DNA of 50,032 nt from Bacteroidota bacterium (GTDB lineage: Bacteria > Bacteroidota > Bacteroidia > Chitinophagales > Saprospiraceae): the NCBI GenBank assembly GCA_017857395.1, contig JAFMDF010000029.1, positions 1-50,032 on the forward strand, in the 5' to 3' direction. Below the pieces are notes generated by a model, which saw only the letters and a program-made list of their open reading frames with translations, ran no database searches and was not told where the DNA came from. Both the position numbers and the translations under genes were made by a program. Below, in pieces: positions 17,338-24,733 of the stretch; within the stretch, counting starts at the first letter, position 1, and the number at the start of each line of letters is the position of its first letter.

Positions 17338-18624
17338 TTAGTAGCGGAATTGAAATTTATGTAAATAATTAGTTTGTATTAATTCCAACTCAATCTGTCC
17401 TTCTAACATTAAAGCTGATATTTCCTTGAACATCTGCTTGAGCGTTAATTTAGTACTTTGCTGCCAGTATTTTTTTACTTCAAGGGTTAAAACAGCTAGT
17501 TGATGAAATAAATGGGCGATTTGCAAGCATTGATAAAAATTGCGCATAGCCGTCAAATTTTTACGAACGTACTTATGTTGTAAAGCATATCCTTCTTTCT
17601 TCTGATTTTTGAAGCCCTCATTTTCTATTTTCCATCGTTGCCTTCCATGATGGCAGATAGTGGCGGCATTCTGTGCCGTTAATTTAAAAGAAGTAAGGTG
17701 AACAAATCGACGTTCCAACTTGATTCCTGTTTCTATATTTTTAGTAACTTCTTTAGTTTCTAGCCAATGGATTTCATAGCCATTATAATCTATTTCATTG
17801 AGCCAAGTATAATTAAATACTAGCGCTTTTTTGGGGTTAATTGCGTGATATAACTTCTTTTTATTCTTTGGATAATTTGGCAATTCTTTTTCTATAGTTC
17901 GCCATACACTTTTTAAAGAAGCATCTTTAAATGTGATAATAAATTGCCAATTATTTTGCTTACAGACCTCAAAAAAGGTCTTATTTGGATATAGACCATC
18001 TGCTAAAATACAGATTGGTAAGCGAGGGAATCGCTCTTTTAATTTCTCTGCGATTCTCACAAACGCTTTACGTTCACAATCCTGTTTATCATATTTTTCT
18101 CCATTCAATATCCATTCGGTGGCGATTGATATGCTAAAGCCGTTCTCTGTTACCAGTTTGGCTTCTAATACGGGTTGAAGCCATACCTTTTTCTTTTTGT
18201 ACTGCCGATAGGGGCAACCTTCATAAGGTTCTTTAGCAAATCCATAGAGACCTGTAGCATCTATGGAAACTTTAAAATATTTCCCTAATAGACGGAATTT
18301 GTGGAAGATTCGTTTGTTCAGTAACTGTTTAATCAAAGTCTCTTTTAATTTTTCTATTGCTTCCACCTCTATTCGTTCTAGTACCCGATTAACCGTATCC
18401 ATATGAGGTAGAGCTAAACCAAATATTTTTTCATAGTTGCTGCTGAATTTCTCTTTTTCTCTATCTAGATTGAAGCTATTTCGAGAAGTTTCTTTAAATA
18501 AGAATAAGCCGATTGCTCCCATCAATATCGATGTCATCCCATATTCACTTTTACGCCTAAAATCTGGTAGTTCCCCTAAATCTGAATATAAGTTAGGAAA
18601 ATGATGATTTATCGTTTTATGCAA
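17338..18624 (-). CDS. DDE transposase of the IS
   Basis: A 428-residue reading frame with the RNase-H-like DDE core: Asp122 in KVSIDATGLYG, Asp209 in ICILADGLYPNK and Glu334 in RQRWKIENEGFKNQKKEGY, the last being the YREK-like signature of IS4-superfamily transposases. An N-terminal DFRRKSEYGMTSILMGAIGLFLF segment matches the usual domain before the core. In this frame the first usable start is a TTG at 18624, but the frame is open further upstream through a Lys/Arg-rich region. An ATG at 18731 lies in another frame and would join this one by a -1 slip on a 9-A run (see separate entry), giving about 464 residues. It is the sole gene of the element. Confidence 0.9.
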   Translation of the reverse strand: MHKTINHHFPNLYSDLGELPDFRRKSEYGMTSILMGAIGLFLFKETSRNSFNLDREKEKFSSNYEKIFGLALPHMDTVNRVLERIEVEAIEKLKETLIKQLLNKRIFHKFRLLGKYFKVSIDATGLYGFAKEPYEGCPYRQYKKKKVWLQPVLEAKLVTENGFSISIATEWILNGEKYDKQDCERKAFVRIAEKLKERFPRLPICILADGLYPNKTFFEVCKQNNWQFIITFKDASLKSVWRTIEKELPNYPKNKKKLYHAINPKKALVFNYTWLNEIDYNGYEIHWLETKEVTKNIETGIKLERRFVHLTSFKLTAQNAATICHHGRQRWKIENEGFKNQKKEGYALQHKYVRKNLTAMRNFYQCLQIAHLFHQLAVLTLEVKKYWQQSTKLTLKQMFKEISALMLEGQIELELIQTNYLHKFQFRY

Positions 18625-18706
18625 TTCATAAATCAGATTTTTCCTCGTTTTTGCTTTGCTCTTTCGATTTCTGTGTTTTTCTTGGCGATTTCTTGCTGCC
18701 CTTCTC

Positions 18707-18731
18707 TTTTTTTTTCCGATTTTACACTCAT
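18707..18731 (-). promoter_or_regulatory. A9 slippage run and ATG in front of the transposase frame
   Basis: On the minus strand, the ATG at 18731 begins MSVKSEKK and then meets nine consecutive A (T9 at 18707-18715). Without a shift the frame ends after about 32 codons. A -1 slip at the run continues as KRRAARNRQEKHRNRKSKAK and enters the transposase frame without a stop. Homopolymer slippage, transcriptional or ribosomal, is a known control of IS transposases. A sequencing error in the homopolymer is the alternative. Confidence 0.5.
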
Positions 18732-18827
18732 AATTGATTTTTTTTGGTGAAATAACTGTAAAATTATTTTTTTTAGTTGTTTCACCCTTTTGATTTTCAA
18801 TTATTTATTATTCGCTCGGAATTACTG

Positions 18828-18835
18828 CTTTTATT
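18828..18835. repeat. Target-site duplication, right copy
   Basis: CTTTTATT, identical to 17155-17162, directly abuts the right inverted repeat of the IS. Confidence 0.88.
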
Positions 18836-18950
18836 GCTATTTGAAATGTATTAATTGACATAAACAGCGCTATTCCATTTTTATAAGAAAACTCTTTATT
18901 GTTGAATATCAAGAATTGAAAATCCATTCGAGCATTATCTCCATCTCGTT

Positions 18951-18990
18951 TTGAAAATTGAAAATTCTAAATTGAAAATTAAAAATTGAA
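18951..18990. repeat. TTGAAAATT word tract, right half of a split palindrome
   Basis: TTGAAAATTGAAAATT at 18951-18966 followed by further ATTGAAAATT copies up to 18990. The last copy provides the TTG at 18986 that serves as start codon for the next gene. The same words form the palindrome at 37805-37904. Confidence 0.85.
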
Positions 18991-19810
18991 AATAGACTAC
19001 ACCATAAGTGTTTTAGGTTGCGGCTGGCTAGGATTACCTTTAGCCAAAAAGTTAGTAGAAATGGGGCATATCGTCAAAGGATCTACGCAAACTGCCGCTA
19101 AATTAGCCGTTTTACACAAACAAGGAATTGACCCTTATTTGATTGAAGTTCATAGAAAAATAAAAGGGACTAATCTCCCACATTTTTTTAAAAGTGGTAT
19201 TCTAATTATTAATATCCCGCCCGGTCGAAAGCGTCGAGATGTCGCCCGATTTCATCCAAAACAAATAGAAGCTATAATAGAAAAAGCTTTGATTCACGGT
19301 ACAAAAAGAATCCTTTTTGTGAGTTCTACTAGTGTGTATGGGAATGTAAATAGAATGGTTACAGAGTCAGATGAAACAAGGCCTGAAACTGCTTCTGGAG
19401 AAGCTTTAGTTGCCGCTGAAAATTTACTGCTAGCACAAACTGCCTTCGAAACGACAGTTGTTCGATTTGGTGGTTTGACTGGGGCAGATAGAAAAGCAGG
19501 TCGTTTTTTAGCAGGTAAAAAGGAAGTGAAAAATGGAGACGCGCCTGTTAATATGATTCATCAGGATGACTGCATTGGCTTGATAACTCAAATTATTACC
19601 CAAGAAAAATGGGGCTATTTGTTTAATGCCTGTGCGGATGAACATCCCACTCGTAAAGAATTTTATACTGCTCAGGCTAAGCTACAAGGTTTTGAAGCGC
19701 CTCATTTCTCCAAAGAGGCCGCTTTGGTTGGATTTAAAGAAGTTTCCAATTATAAAATCAAAGAAGAACTTTCTTATGATTTTCTTAAACCCAACCCCCT
19801 AAACTTTTAA
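18986..19810 (+). CDS. NAD(P)-binding epimerase/dehydratase-like protein
   Basis: A 274-residue Rossmann-fold protein of the atypical/extended SDR class (YeeZ-like). The dinucleotide site is VLGCGWLGLPLAKKL at about 9-23, and the SDR Ser/Tyr region is visible as VSSTSVYGNVN at about 111-121. VVRFGGLTGADRKAGRFLAG and NMIHQDDCIGLI follow, as in sugar-nucleotide epimerase relatives. The substrate is unknown. The only start that keeps the glycine loop is a TTG at 18986 inside a TTGAAAAT repeat; an in-frame TAA lies at 18980-18982, and the first internal ATG would remove the cofactor site. Translation is thus expected to begin at TTG, or at another non-ATG codon just after it. Confidence 0.8.
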   Translation: MKIDYTISVLGCGWLGLPLAKKLVEMGHIVKGSTQTAAKLAVLHKQGIDPYLIEVHRKIKGTNLPHFFKSGILIINIPPGRKRRDVARFHPKQIEAIIEKALIHGTKRILFVSSTSVYGNVNRMVTESDETRPETASGEALVAAENLLLAQTAFETTVVRFGGLTGADRKAGRFLAGKKEVKNGDAPVNMIHQDDCIGLITQIITQEKWGYLFNACADEHPTRKEFYTAQAKLQGFEAPHFSKEAALVGFKEVSNYKIKEELSYDFLKPNPLNF

Positions 19811-19878
19811 GATTTTCCAAAAATTAATTTTGCTCCTCCAATTCCTATTTTTTTTTACTAATTTGCAGGCTGTTTAAA

Positions 19879-19938
19879 GTAATCCAGGCATTCTTGTCTG
19901 GGAAATATTAAGCACCCAGATAAGAATGTCTGGACTAC
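19879..19938 (+). promoter_or_regulatory. Long hairpin in the leader of the sigma-factor gene
   Basis: CCAGGCATTCTTGTCTGGG (19884-19902) pairs with 19915-19933 around a 12-nt AT-rich loop, with 17 of 19 positions complementary. With flanking GTAAT/ACTAC the stem reaches 24 positions. It ends 13 bp before the ATG at 19952 and has no T tract, so it is not an ordinary terminator for the preceding gene. It could affect translation or stability of the sigma-factor mRNA. Confidence 0.7.
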
Positions 19939-19951
19939 ATTAGCACCGACT

Positions 19952-20512
19952 ATGCCCGAGATTGACGAACAGGAAATATTGAAACTGCTAAAAGCAGATA
20001 ACCCAGAAACGGTCAAACAATTGTTTTACCAGTTTTACCCTTTCCTGTGCAATACCGTCTTTCGCATCCTAAAAGACAAAGCTCTGGCAGAAGATTTAGC
20101 CCAAGATACTTTCTTTAAATTTTGGGATAAACGAGCAAGCATTGATATTCAAACTTCACTCAAAGCCTACCTTCGCCGTATGGCAGTCAATGAAGCTTTG
20201 TATTATATCAGAAAAAATAAAAAATTCCAAAAAGATACAGCCGTTGAACCTGGAGATTTAGGTCACGCAACGGATACGGTGGAGGATCAATTATTACATC
20301 AAGAATTAGAAGATAAAATTGGCGCTGCCATAAAAACATTACCGCCTCGATGTCAAGCAATTTTTAGATTGAGCCGTTTTGAAGATTTGAGTTATAAGGA
20401 AATTGCTGCTAAGTTGGAAATTTCTATTAAAACAGTCGAAAATCAGATGGGGAAGGCTTTGAAATTATTACGGGCAGCTTTGAAGGAGTATATGCATTTT
20501 TTCTTATTCTAA
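19952..20512 (+). CDS. ECF-type RNA polymerase sigma factor
   Basis: A 186-residue sigma-70 family factor with only regions 2 and 4. Region 2 spans about 20-90 (FLCNTVFRILKDKALAEDLAQDTFFKFWDKR, then YLRRMAVNEALYYIRKNKK). Region 4 spans about 120-175 (LPPRCQAIFRLSRFEDLSYKEIAAKLEISIKTVENQMGKALKLLR), a helix-turn-helix that reads the -35 element. It resembles the Bacteroidota sigma factors that partner FecR-type anti-sigma proteins, but no anti-sigma gene follows; the next gene is convergent. The leader hairpin just upstream may regulate it. The start ATG is the first in frame. Confidence 0.92.
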   Translation: MPEIDEQEILKLLKADNPETVKQLFYQFYPFLCNTVFRILKDKALAEDLAQDTFFKFWDKRASIDIQTSLKAYLRRMAVNEALYYIRKNKKFQKDTAVEPGDLGHATDTVEDQLLHQELEDKIGAAIKTLPPRCQAIFRLSRFEDLSYKEIAAKLEISIKTVENQMGKALKLLRAALKEYMHFFLF

Positions 20513-20525
20513 TATAAATTGCTAT

Positions 20526-20597
20526 ATGGTTATATTGCTTTATTGTTAACGCAACTACTCTATTAATAGCAATTTAACCATAAAGCAATATAACCAT
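20526..20597. terminator. Word palindrome between convergent genes (GGTTATATTGCTTTAT)
   Basis: ATGGTTATATTGCTTTAT (20526-20543) pairs perfectly over 18 bp with 20580-20597. The two genes end into it from both sides, so it may act as a bidirectional terminator. The same words build the palindrome at 31136-31237. Confidence 0.8.
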
Positions 20598-20607
20598 TTT
20601 TCCTATT

Positions 20608-21627
20608 CTATTTACTCGCCGCTTGCTGAACATAAGCCTTCAAATCCTCCAACTGCTGCACACTCATTCGCTCCTTCGTATATTGTGGCATGTACGCCTT
20701 TTTGCCAGGAATTGGAGACGTTCCCCATCGACTTACTTGATAAGTAGAATACCGACTATATTTACTAAAATGCTTGTTTAAATGGTCTAATGATAATTGG
20801 CTGTCATCCAATTTAAAAAAGGAATAGCGTTCGTTCTCGTGGCAATACTTACAACTTAAATCATAAATTAATTGCCCATTATCTGGATTGCCTGTAATAT
20901 TGGCTGCTCCTGCTTTTCTATCTGCTGGTGGCGGAATAAAAGTAGCAGGTGAACCTTGCAAGTATTTCGATTTTAATAAGGCAACTACCTGTTCTTTATT
21001 TGTTTCCTGATCAATTGCAGCAGTAATTTTTTGATAATCCGTTTCCGATAAGTTTAAATCCTCCATTTTCAACTCCAAAGTCCATAAATACGCTAGAATG
21101 GATTCAATTTCCCAATGTTTAAGTGACCGCCCCTGCGCACATTCCACCGCACATAATTGAATGGCTTCTCGAATATCATTTCTCGCTTTATCGACCAAAT
21201 CACCATATTTTTTATAATAATCCCCATTATAAAAACTAGTTCTATTGACGGCTCCATACATAGTCGTTCCTTGTAAAAAAGGAATGCCTTTTTCCTTCGC
21301 ATATTCCAACCTAGCTTGTGGGTCGGATATACTTAAATCAGGATCTTCTTTGACTATATTATGGCAAGAGGTACAAACAAAATGCTTGCTCTGTTTTTTT
21401 AATTTCTTACCATTTGGGCTTTTAGAAATACCTTCTAGAAAAAGTTTTTTACCATTTGCTGCCGATACACCTTTCAAGCCCATATTAGGCTGATGGGTAA
21501 TGGACTTATCGCCTAGTTTTTTCAATACTTCCGCTACTGGCATCTCTTTGATAACGCTTGCTTTTTCAGTAGCAACCACTAAAAAGGGAATAATAAATAT
21601 GGAAAATAGAATATATAAATATTTCAT
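20608..21627 (-). CDS. Di-heme c-type cytochrome, thiosulfate-dehydrogenase-like
   Basis: A 339-residue periplasmic cytochrome with a signal peptide (about 1-19). Two heme c sites are seen: CTSCH (Cys85, Cys88, His89) and CKYCH (Cys259, Cys262, His263). The middle part (QGTTMYGAVNRTSFYNGDYYKKYGDL, then REAIQLCAVECAQGR..WEIESILAYLW) matches the TsdA-like arrangement of tandem cytochrome domains, so thiosulfate or a related sulfur substrate is possible, but this is inference. Probably the last gene of an operon with the DUF5777 barrel and the CX4CH lipoprotein (125- and 70-bp spacings on the same strand). Confidence 0.85.
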   Translation of the reverse strand: MKYLYILFSIFIIPFLVVATEKASVIKEMPVAEVLKKLGDKSITHQPNMGLKGVSAANGKKLFLEGISKSPNGKKLKKQSKHFVCTSCHNIVKEDPDLSISDPQARLEYAKEKGIPFLQGTTMYGAVNRTSFYNGDYYKKYGDLVDKARNDIREAIQLCAVECAQGRSLKHWEIESILAYLWTLELKMEDLNLSETDYQKITAAIDQETNKEQVVALLKSKYLQGSPATFIPPPADRKAGAANITGNPDNGQLIYDLSCKYCHENERYSFFKLDDSQLSLDHLNKHFSKYSRYSTYQVSRWGTSPIPGKKAYMPQYTKERMSVQQLEDLKAYVQQAASK

Positions 21628-21752
21628 GGTTCGAGTTGCATAAAAGTGTTGATTTGCTAAATTTCAAGAATTTAGTAAATCTTTACTTCATTGAAAATAA
21701 AATTTACTACCTCGATATCTATCATCGATTTCGACTTAGCAAATTGAATACC

Positions 21753-22598
21753 CTACAAATTAAAAATTCTAGAAATAGTAAACCCTAATCGTATTCCTCC
21801 ATCTCTAAATTTCCAAACATCCTGATTATTAGGAATATAATTCGTTTCAGCAATTCCCTTAGCATTTGTAAAATTCATCTGAAAAACATGTCCTCCTGTA
21901 TCAAACTCAAACCCTACGCCAATAGCAGGTTTTGAATCCGTGTCTCCCAAAGGAAGTGTGGTATCAACAATAATTCCAATTACTTTAGTCAATTGATACC
22001 TTAATGCTCCTCCTAAACTAAACGTGCCATTTTGGTCATCAAAAGCAACAACGTTCCGATGAATATAGGAAGGTGTAACTTGCAGCGAGAAGTTATCAGA
22101 AAATTTACGAGCAATTAAAAGTTGACTCCCCAAAATGAAACGATGAGAGAATTTTTTAAAATTATTTAAAACAAACTCGCTATCCTCATCTTTTTGTTGC
22201 GTAGAAATGGACCATATACCTAAAGCCGTTACAGAAATTGGCGCTCCACTATCAGATTGCTTTAAGAGGCGGTATTTGACGTAGGTATTAATTAGTTTAG
22301 TTAATGACGGACTTACACCTTTGGTCCTATGTAAGCCAATATTAAGATCATTTGTTACTCCATAATCTACTCCAATAGCTATGTCTTGAGCAGATTCTAA
22401 TCCATAAAAAGAAGACCATCCACCATCTAAATCACCAAACCGATGACCTATTCTTAAATCCATTTTTCGTTTCTGAATGGTTTCTACAGATTGCGTATTA
22501 ATAATACGTGTATCTTTAAATGTACTTCGCACAAAATCTTGACTAAAAGAGCATGTGGCAAAACTGAGCAATAATAAAGTGGTTATAAGTCGATTCAT
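21753..22598 (-). CDS. DUF5777-type beta-barrel protein
   Basis: A 281-residue predicted outer-membrane barrel. It has a signal peptide (about 1-19, SFS|QD) followed by alternating strands typical of DUF5777 (RIINTQSVETIQKRKMDLRIGHRFGDLDGGWSSFYGLESAQDIAIGVDYGVTNDLNIGLHRT). The last residues FRDGGIRLGFTISRIFNL are suited to a barrel C-terminus. The family is common in Bacteroidota beside c-type cytochrome genes, as here; its biochemical role is not established. It could provide an outer-membrane conduit or anchor for the neighbouring cytochromes, which is inference. Confidence 0.8.
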   Translation of the reverse strand: MNRLITTLLLLSFATCSFSQDFVRSTFKDTRIINTQSVETIQKRKMDLRIGHRFGDLDGGWSSFYGLESAQDIAIGVDYGVTNDLNIGLHRTKGVSPSLTKLINTYVKYRLLKQSDSGAPISVTALGIWSISTQQKDEDSEFVLNNFKKFSHRFILGSQLLIARKFSDNFSLQVTPSYIHRNVVAFDDQNGTFSLGGALRYQLTKVIGIIVDTTLPLGDTDSKPAIGVGFEFDTGGHVFQMNFTNAKGIAETNYIPNNQDVWKFRDGGIRLGFTISRIFNL

Positions 22599-22668
22599 TT
22601 TTTGATATTGAAAATACTAAGGTAGTGATTAGTAATTAGTTGATTAATGCGAATACTCCTTAAATTTA

Positions 22669-23073
22669 CTAAAATTCAGGATAACCAGCTTCTATCCAAC
22701 AACTAATAATGTCAAATTCTTCTTGTGTCAAATCTTTTGGGCCAGGATTCGTATCCCAATTAGGTGGCATCCCCAAATCAGGGTCATTTCTTAAATCTAC
22801 AACAAATCTTTTAAATTCTCTATCAGTCAAAAAAAGAGATAATCCAGAAAAATCAGTATAATTACCAGGCGCAATGGATCCCGCCCGATGACAACCTGGT
22901 GTCGCACAATTAGTATCAATAATCTGTTTGACTTGAAGATTATAACTTACTTGTAAAGTATCGCAAAACGCAGGTGGTTCTGGTTCTGGTAACTTATCAG
23001 ACGTACAAGAAGTGGACAAGGAAAAGAGTCCAATTAATATTAAAGATAAGCACAAAATAATAGTCTTTGACAT
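22669..23073 (-). CDS. Cytochrome-c-like lipoprotein with CX4CH motif
   Basis: A 134-residue lipoprotein (signal MSKTIILCLSLILIGLFSLSTSC, lipobox LSTSC). It contains NCATPGCHRAG: the heme-type motif has four residues between the cysteines (Cys56, Cys61, His62) instead of two. Downstream, LGMPPNW supplies a candidate Met ligand and EEFDIISCWIEAGYPEF a cytochrome-like C-terminal helix. CX4CH hemes are known but rare. The ATG at 23073 is chosen over the upstream TTG at 23085 because it begins the signal peptide. First gene of the probable electron-transfer operon. Confidence 0.75.
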   Translation of the reverse strand: MSKTIILCLSLILIGLFSLSTSCTSDKLPEPEPPAFCDTLQVSYNLQVKQIIDTNCATPGCHRAGSIAPGNYTDFSGLSLFLTDREFKRFVVDLRNDPDLGMPPNWDTNPGPKDLTQEEFDIISCWIEAGYPEF

Positions 23074-23374
23074 AATACGAGTCAATTATTTAGGTTTAAC
23101 AACTTTAGAAATGATTAAGCTCCTTTTTACCTATACGAAAAGGTAAAGCAAAAGGCTGCGTATTCAGGAATATTAGAGAACCTTTAAGTCATTGTTTAGT
23201 TCGTCAAAAGTAAGACCTTCGAAACTTTTAACTATACAAGTTTTAAGTAAATATTTGAGTTTGGTTTCAAGGAGACAGAAATATGTTGATTCTTTTAAAT
23301 ATACTAGATTGCTAGATTCTTACTAATTGAACTTTCTTTTAAAAGAATTGTATTTATTTCTAGCGAAAATCAAG

Positions 23375-23382
23375 TATTTTTG
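23375..23382 (+). promoter_or_regulatory. Bacteroidota -7 box for the bacilliredoxin gene
   Basis: TATTTTTG followed by CAG is a perfect TAnnTTTG. It sits 58 bp before the ATG at 23441 and inside the longer open frame, which argues that the start lies downstream of it. Confidence 0.55.
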
Positions 23383-23440
23383 CAGTATCCATACAGTAAT
23401 CGCTGTACTTATTTTTAAAAACTTATTAAACGTAAAAAAT

Positions 23441-23854
23441 ATGTATCCACCGCATTTAGTCGCACCAATGTCAGCAGAGTTGACAGATTTCGGATTTGAA
23501 GGCTTAACAACACCAGAAGAAGTGTCTCAAGTATTAGACCAACAAGAAGGAACAGTTTTACTAGTCGTGAACTCTGTTTGTGGTTGTGCCGCAGCAAATG
23601 CTCGTCCAGCAGCGAAAATCGCTGCACAGCACACCAAAACGCCAACTAAATTAACAACTGTTTTTGCAGGTGTTAATGGAGAAGCAACAGAAAAAGCTAG
23701 AGAATATTTATTACCATATCCTCCTTCTTCTCCTTCTATTGCTTTGTTCAAAGAAGGAAAATTGGTACATTTTATTGAAAGACACCATATCGAAGGTCGT
23801 TCTGCGGAGATGATTGCACAGAATTTGGTCATGGCTTTTGACCATTACTGTTAG
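23441..23854 (+). CDS. Bacilliredoxin, BrxA/BrxB family (YphP/YqiW)
   Basis: A 137-residue thioredoxin-fold protein of the BrxA/BrxB (DUF1094) family. The start MYPPHLVAPM and the CGC active site in VNSVCGCAAANARP are diagnostic. In Firmicutes these proteins remove bacillithiol from S-bacillithiolated proteins; many Bacteroidota also make bacillithiol, but its synthesis genes are not in this window. The frame extends upstream to a TTG at 23327, but the -7 box lies there and the ATG at 23441 gives the standard family start and length. Followed by a word palindrome and a strong terminator. Confidence 0.9.
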   Translation: MYPPHLVAPMSAELTDFGFEGLTTPEEVSQVLDQQEGTVLLVVNSVCGCAAANARPAAKIAAQHTKTPTKLTTVFAGVNGEATEKAREYLLPYPPSSPSIALFKEGKLVHFIERHHIEGRSAEMIAQNLVMAFDHYC

Positions 23855-23875
23855 TCATTAATGTATTAGTCATTG

Positions 23876-23936
23876 AGTCATTAGTTAAGGACTGAAGCAT
23901 TAGGCATTTGCCCTAATTACTACTTAACTAATAACT
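23876..23936. repeat. Word palindrome (TAGTCATTAGTTAAG)
   Basis: AGTCATTAGTTAAG (23876-23889) pairs with CTTAACTAATAACT (23923-23936) with one mismatch; TTAGTCATTA-type words are also repeated in tandem just before it. Confidence 0.75.
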
Positions 23937-23946
23937 AAACCAGCTT

Positions 23947-23987
23947 AGATATGCCAGATTTGCGTAAATTTGGCATATCTTTTTTTA
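23947..23987 (+). terminator. Rho-independent terminator after bacilliredoxin
   Basis: AGATATGCCAGATTT (23947-23961) pairs with AAATTTGGCATATCT (23966-23980), one mismatch, GCGT loop, then a run of seven T. It lies 11 bp before rsmI. It shares the AGATATGCCAG word with the hairpin at 7928-7962. Confidence 0.88.
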
Positions 23988-23997
23988 TTTTATCCCT

Positions 23998-24672
23998 ATG
24001 CTTGTTATCGTTCCTACTCCTATTGGCAATTTAGAAGATATTACTTTTAGATCTATTCGAATCTTAAAAGAAGTGAGCCTAATTTTAGCAGAAGATACTC
24101 GAACGTCTAAAAAACTATTGAATCATTATGAAATTGAAACGCCTCTACGGTCACATCATGCACATAATGAACATCATACCACTCCGGATATTATTAAATT
24201 ATTGCAAAGTGGACAGGATATTGCTTTAATTTCTGATGCAGGTACGCCAGGGATTTCTGACCCTGGTTTTCTACTAGTTAGAGCCTGTCATCAAGCGGGT
24301 GTAAAAGTCGAATGTTTGCCTGGTGCAACTGCCTTTGTACCCGCATTGGTCGCTTCTGGTTTACCTTGCGATAAATTTCATTTTGAAGGTTTTCTGCCGC
24401 ATAAAAAAGGGCGTAAAACTCGCTTGGATTATTTGGCTACCTTGCCTTATACTTTCGTTTTATATGAATCTCCTCATCGACTCGTTAAATGTCTAAAACA
24501 ATTAGCGGAACATTTAGAAGGGGAACGATTGGCTTGTGTTTGTAGAGAATTAACTAAAATGCATGAAGAAATTGTCCCTGATACACTAGATAATTTAATT
24601 AAATACTACGATGTAGAGAAAAAAGTAAGGGGAGAGATTGTTTTGGTTGTCAAGGGAAGAGGAGGAAAGTAA
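23998..24672 (+). CDS. rsmI: 16S rRNA (cytidine(1402)-2'-O)-methyltransferase RsmI
   Basis: A 224-residue tetrapyrrole-methylase-fold enzyme that 2'-O-methylates C1402 in the ribosomal P-site region. Signature blocks are all present: VPTPIGNLEDITFRSIRIL (about 4-22), LAEDTRTSKKLLNHYEI, HHAHNEH, ALISDAGTPGISDPGFLLVRAC (about 79-100), PGATAFVPALVASGLPCDKFHFEGFLPHKKG. It is a little shorter than many homologues (about 280), lacking the extra C-terminal domain, which is usual for Bacteroidota versions. The start ATG closely follows the terminator at 23947-23987, so it needs its own promoter or read-through. Confidence 0.93.
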   Translation: MLVIVPTPIGNLEDITFRSIRILKEVSLILAEDTRTSKKLLNHYEIETPLRSHHAHNEHHTTPDIIKLLQSGQDIALISDAGTPGISDPGFLLVRACHQAGVKVECLPGATAFVPALVASGLPCDKFHFEGFLPHKKGRKTRLDYLATLPYTFVLYESPHRLVKCLKQLAEHLEGERLACVCRELTKMHEEIVPDTLDNLIKYYDVEKKVRGEIVLVVKGRGGK

Positions 24673-24733
24673 AAAATCAACTTTAACCTCAATGGCAATA
24701 GCAATTTGAAGCCTCATAAATAAAAAATAGTTT

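Larger units (their letters stand above)
17163..18827 (-). mobile_element. Complete insertion sequence, IS4-superfamily-like DDE element
   Basis: A 1665-bp element. The left end CAGTAATTCCGAACAA (17163-17178) is matched by the inverted right end CAGTAATTCCGAGCGAA (reverse complement of 18811-18827): 12 identical terminal bases, then 3 of 4. A perfect 8-bp direct repeat CTTTTATT flanks it at 17155-17162 and 18828-18835. It carries one transposase gene on the minus strand. Intact ends and duplication indicate a recent insertion into the gap between the beta-helix gene and the NAD-binding gene; it breaks neither gene. An 8-bp duplication fits several IS4-superfamily groups; the exact family is undetermined. 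Confidence 0.93.

Noticed and set aside
23527-23832. 101-codon minus frame over bacilliredoxin
   Set aside because: The + strand protein has the family's CGC site and length; the minus frame has no family features.
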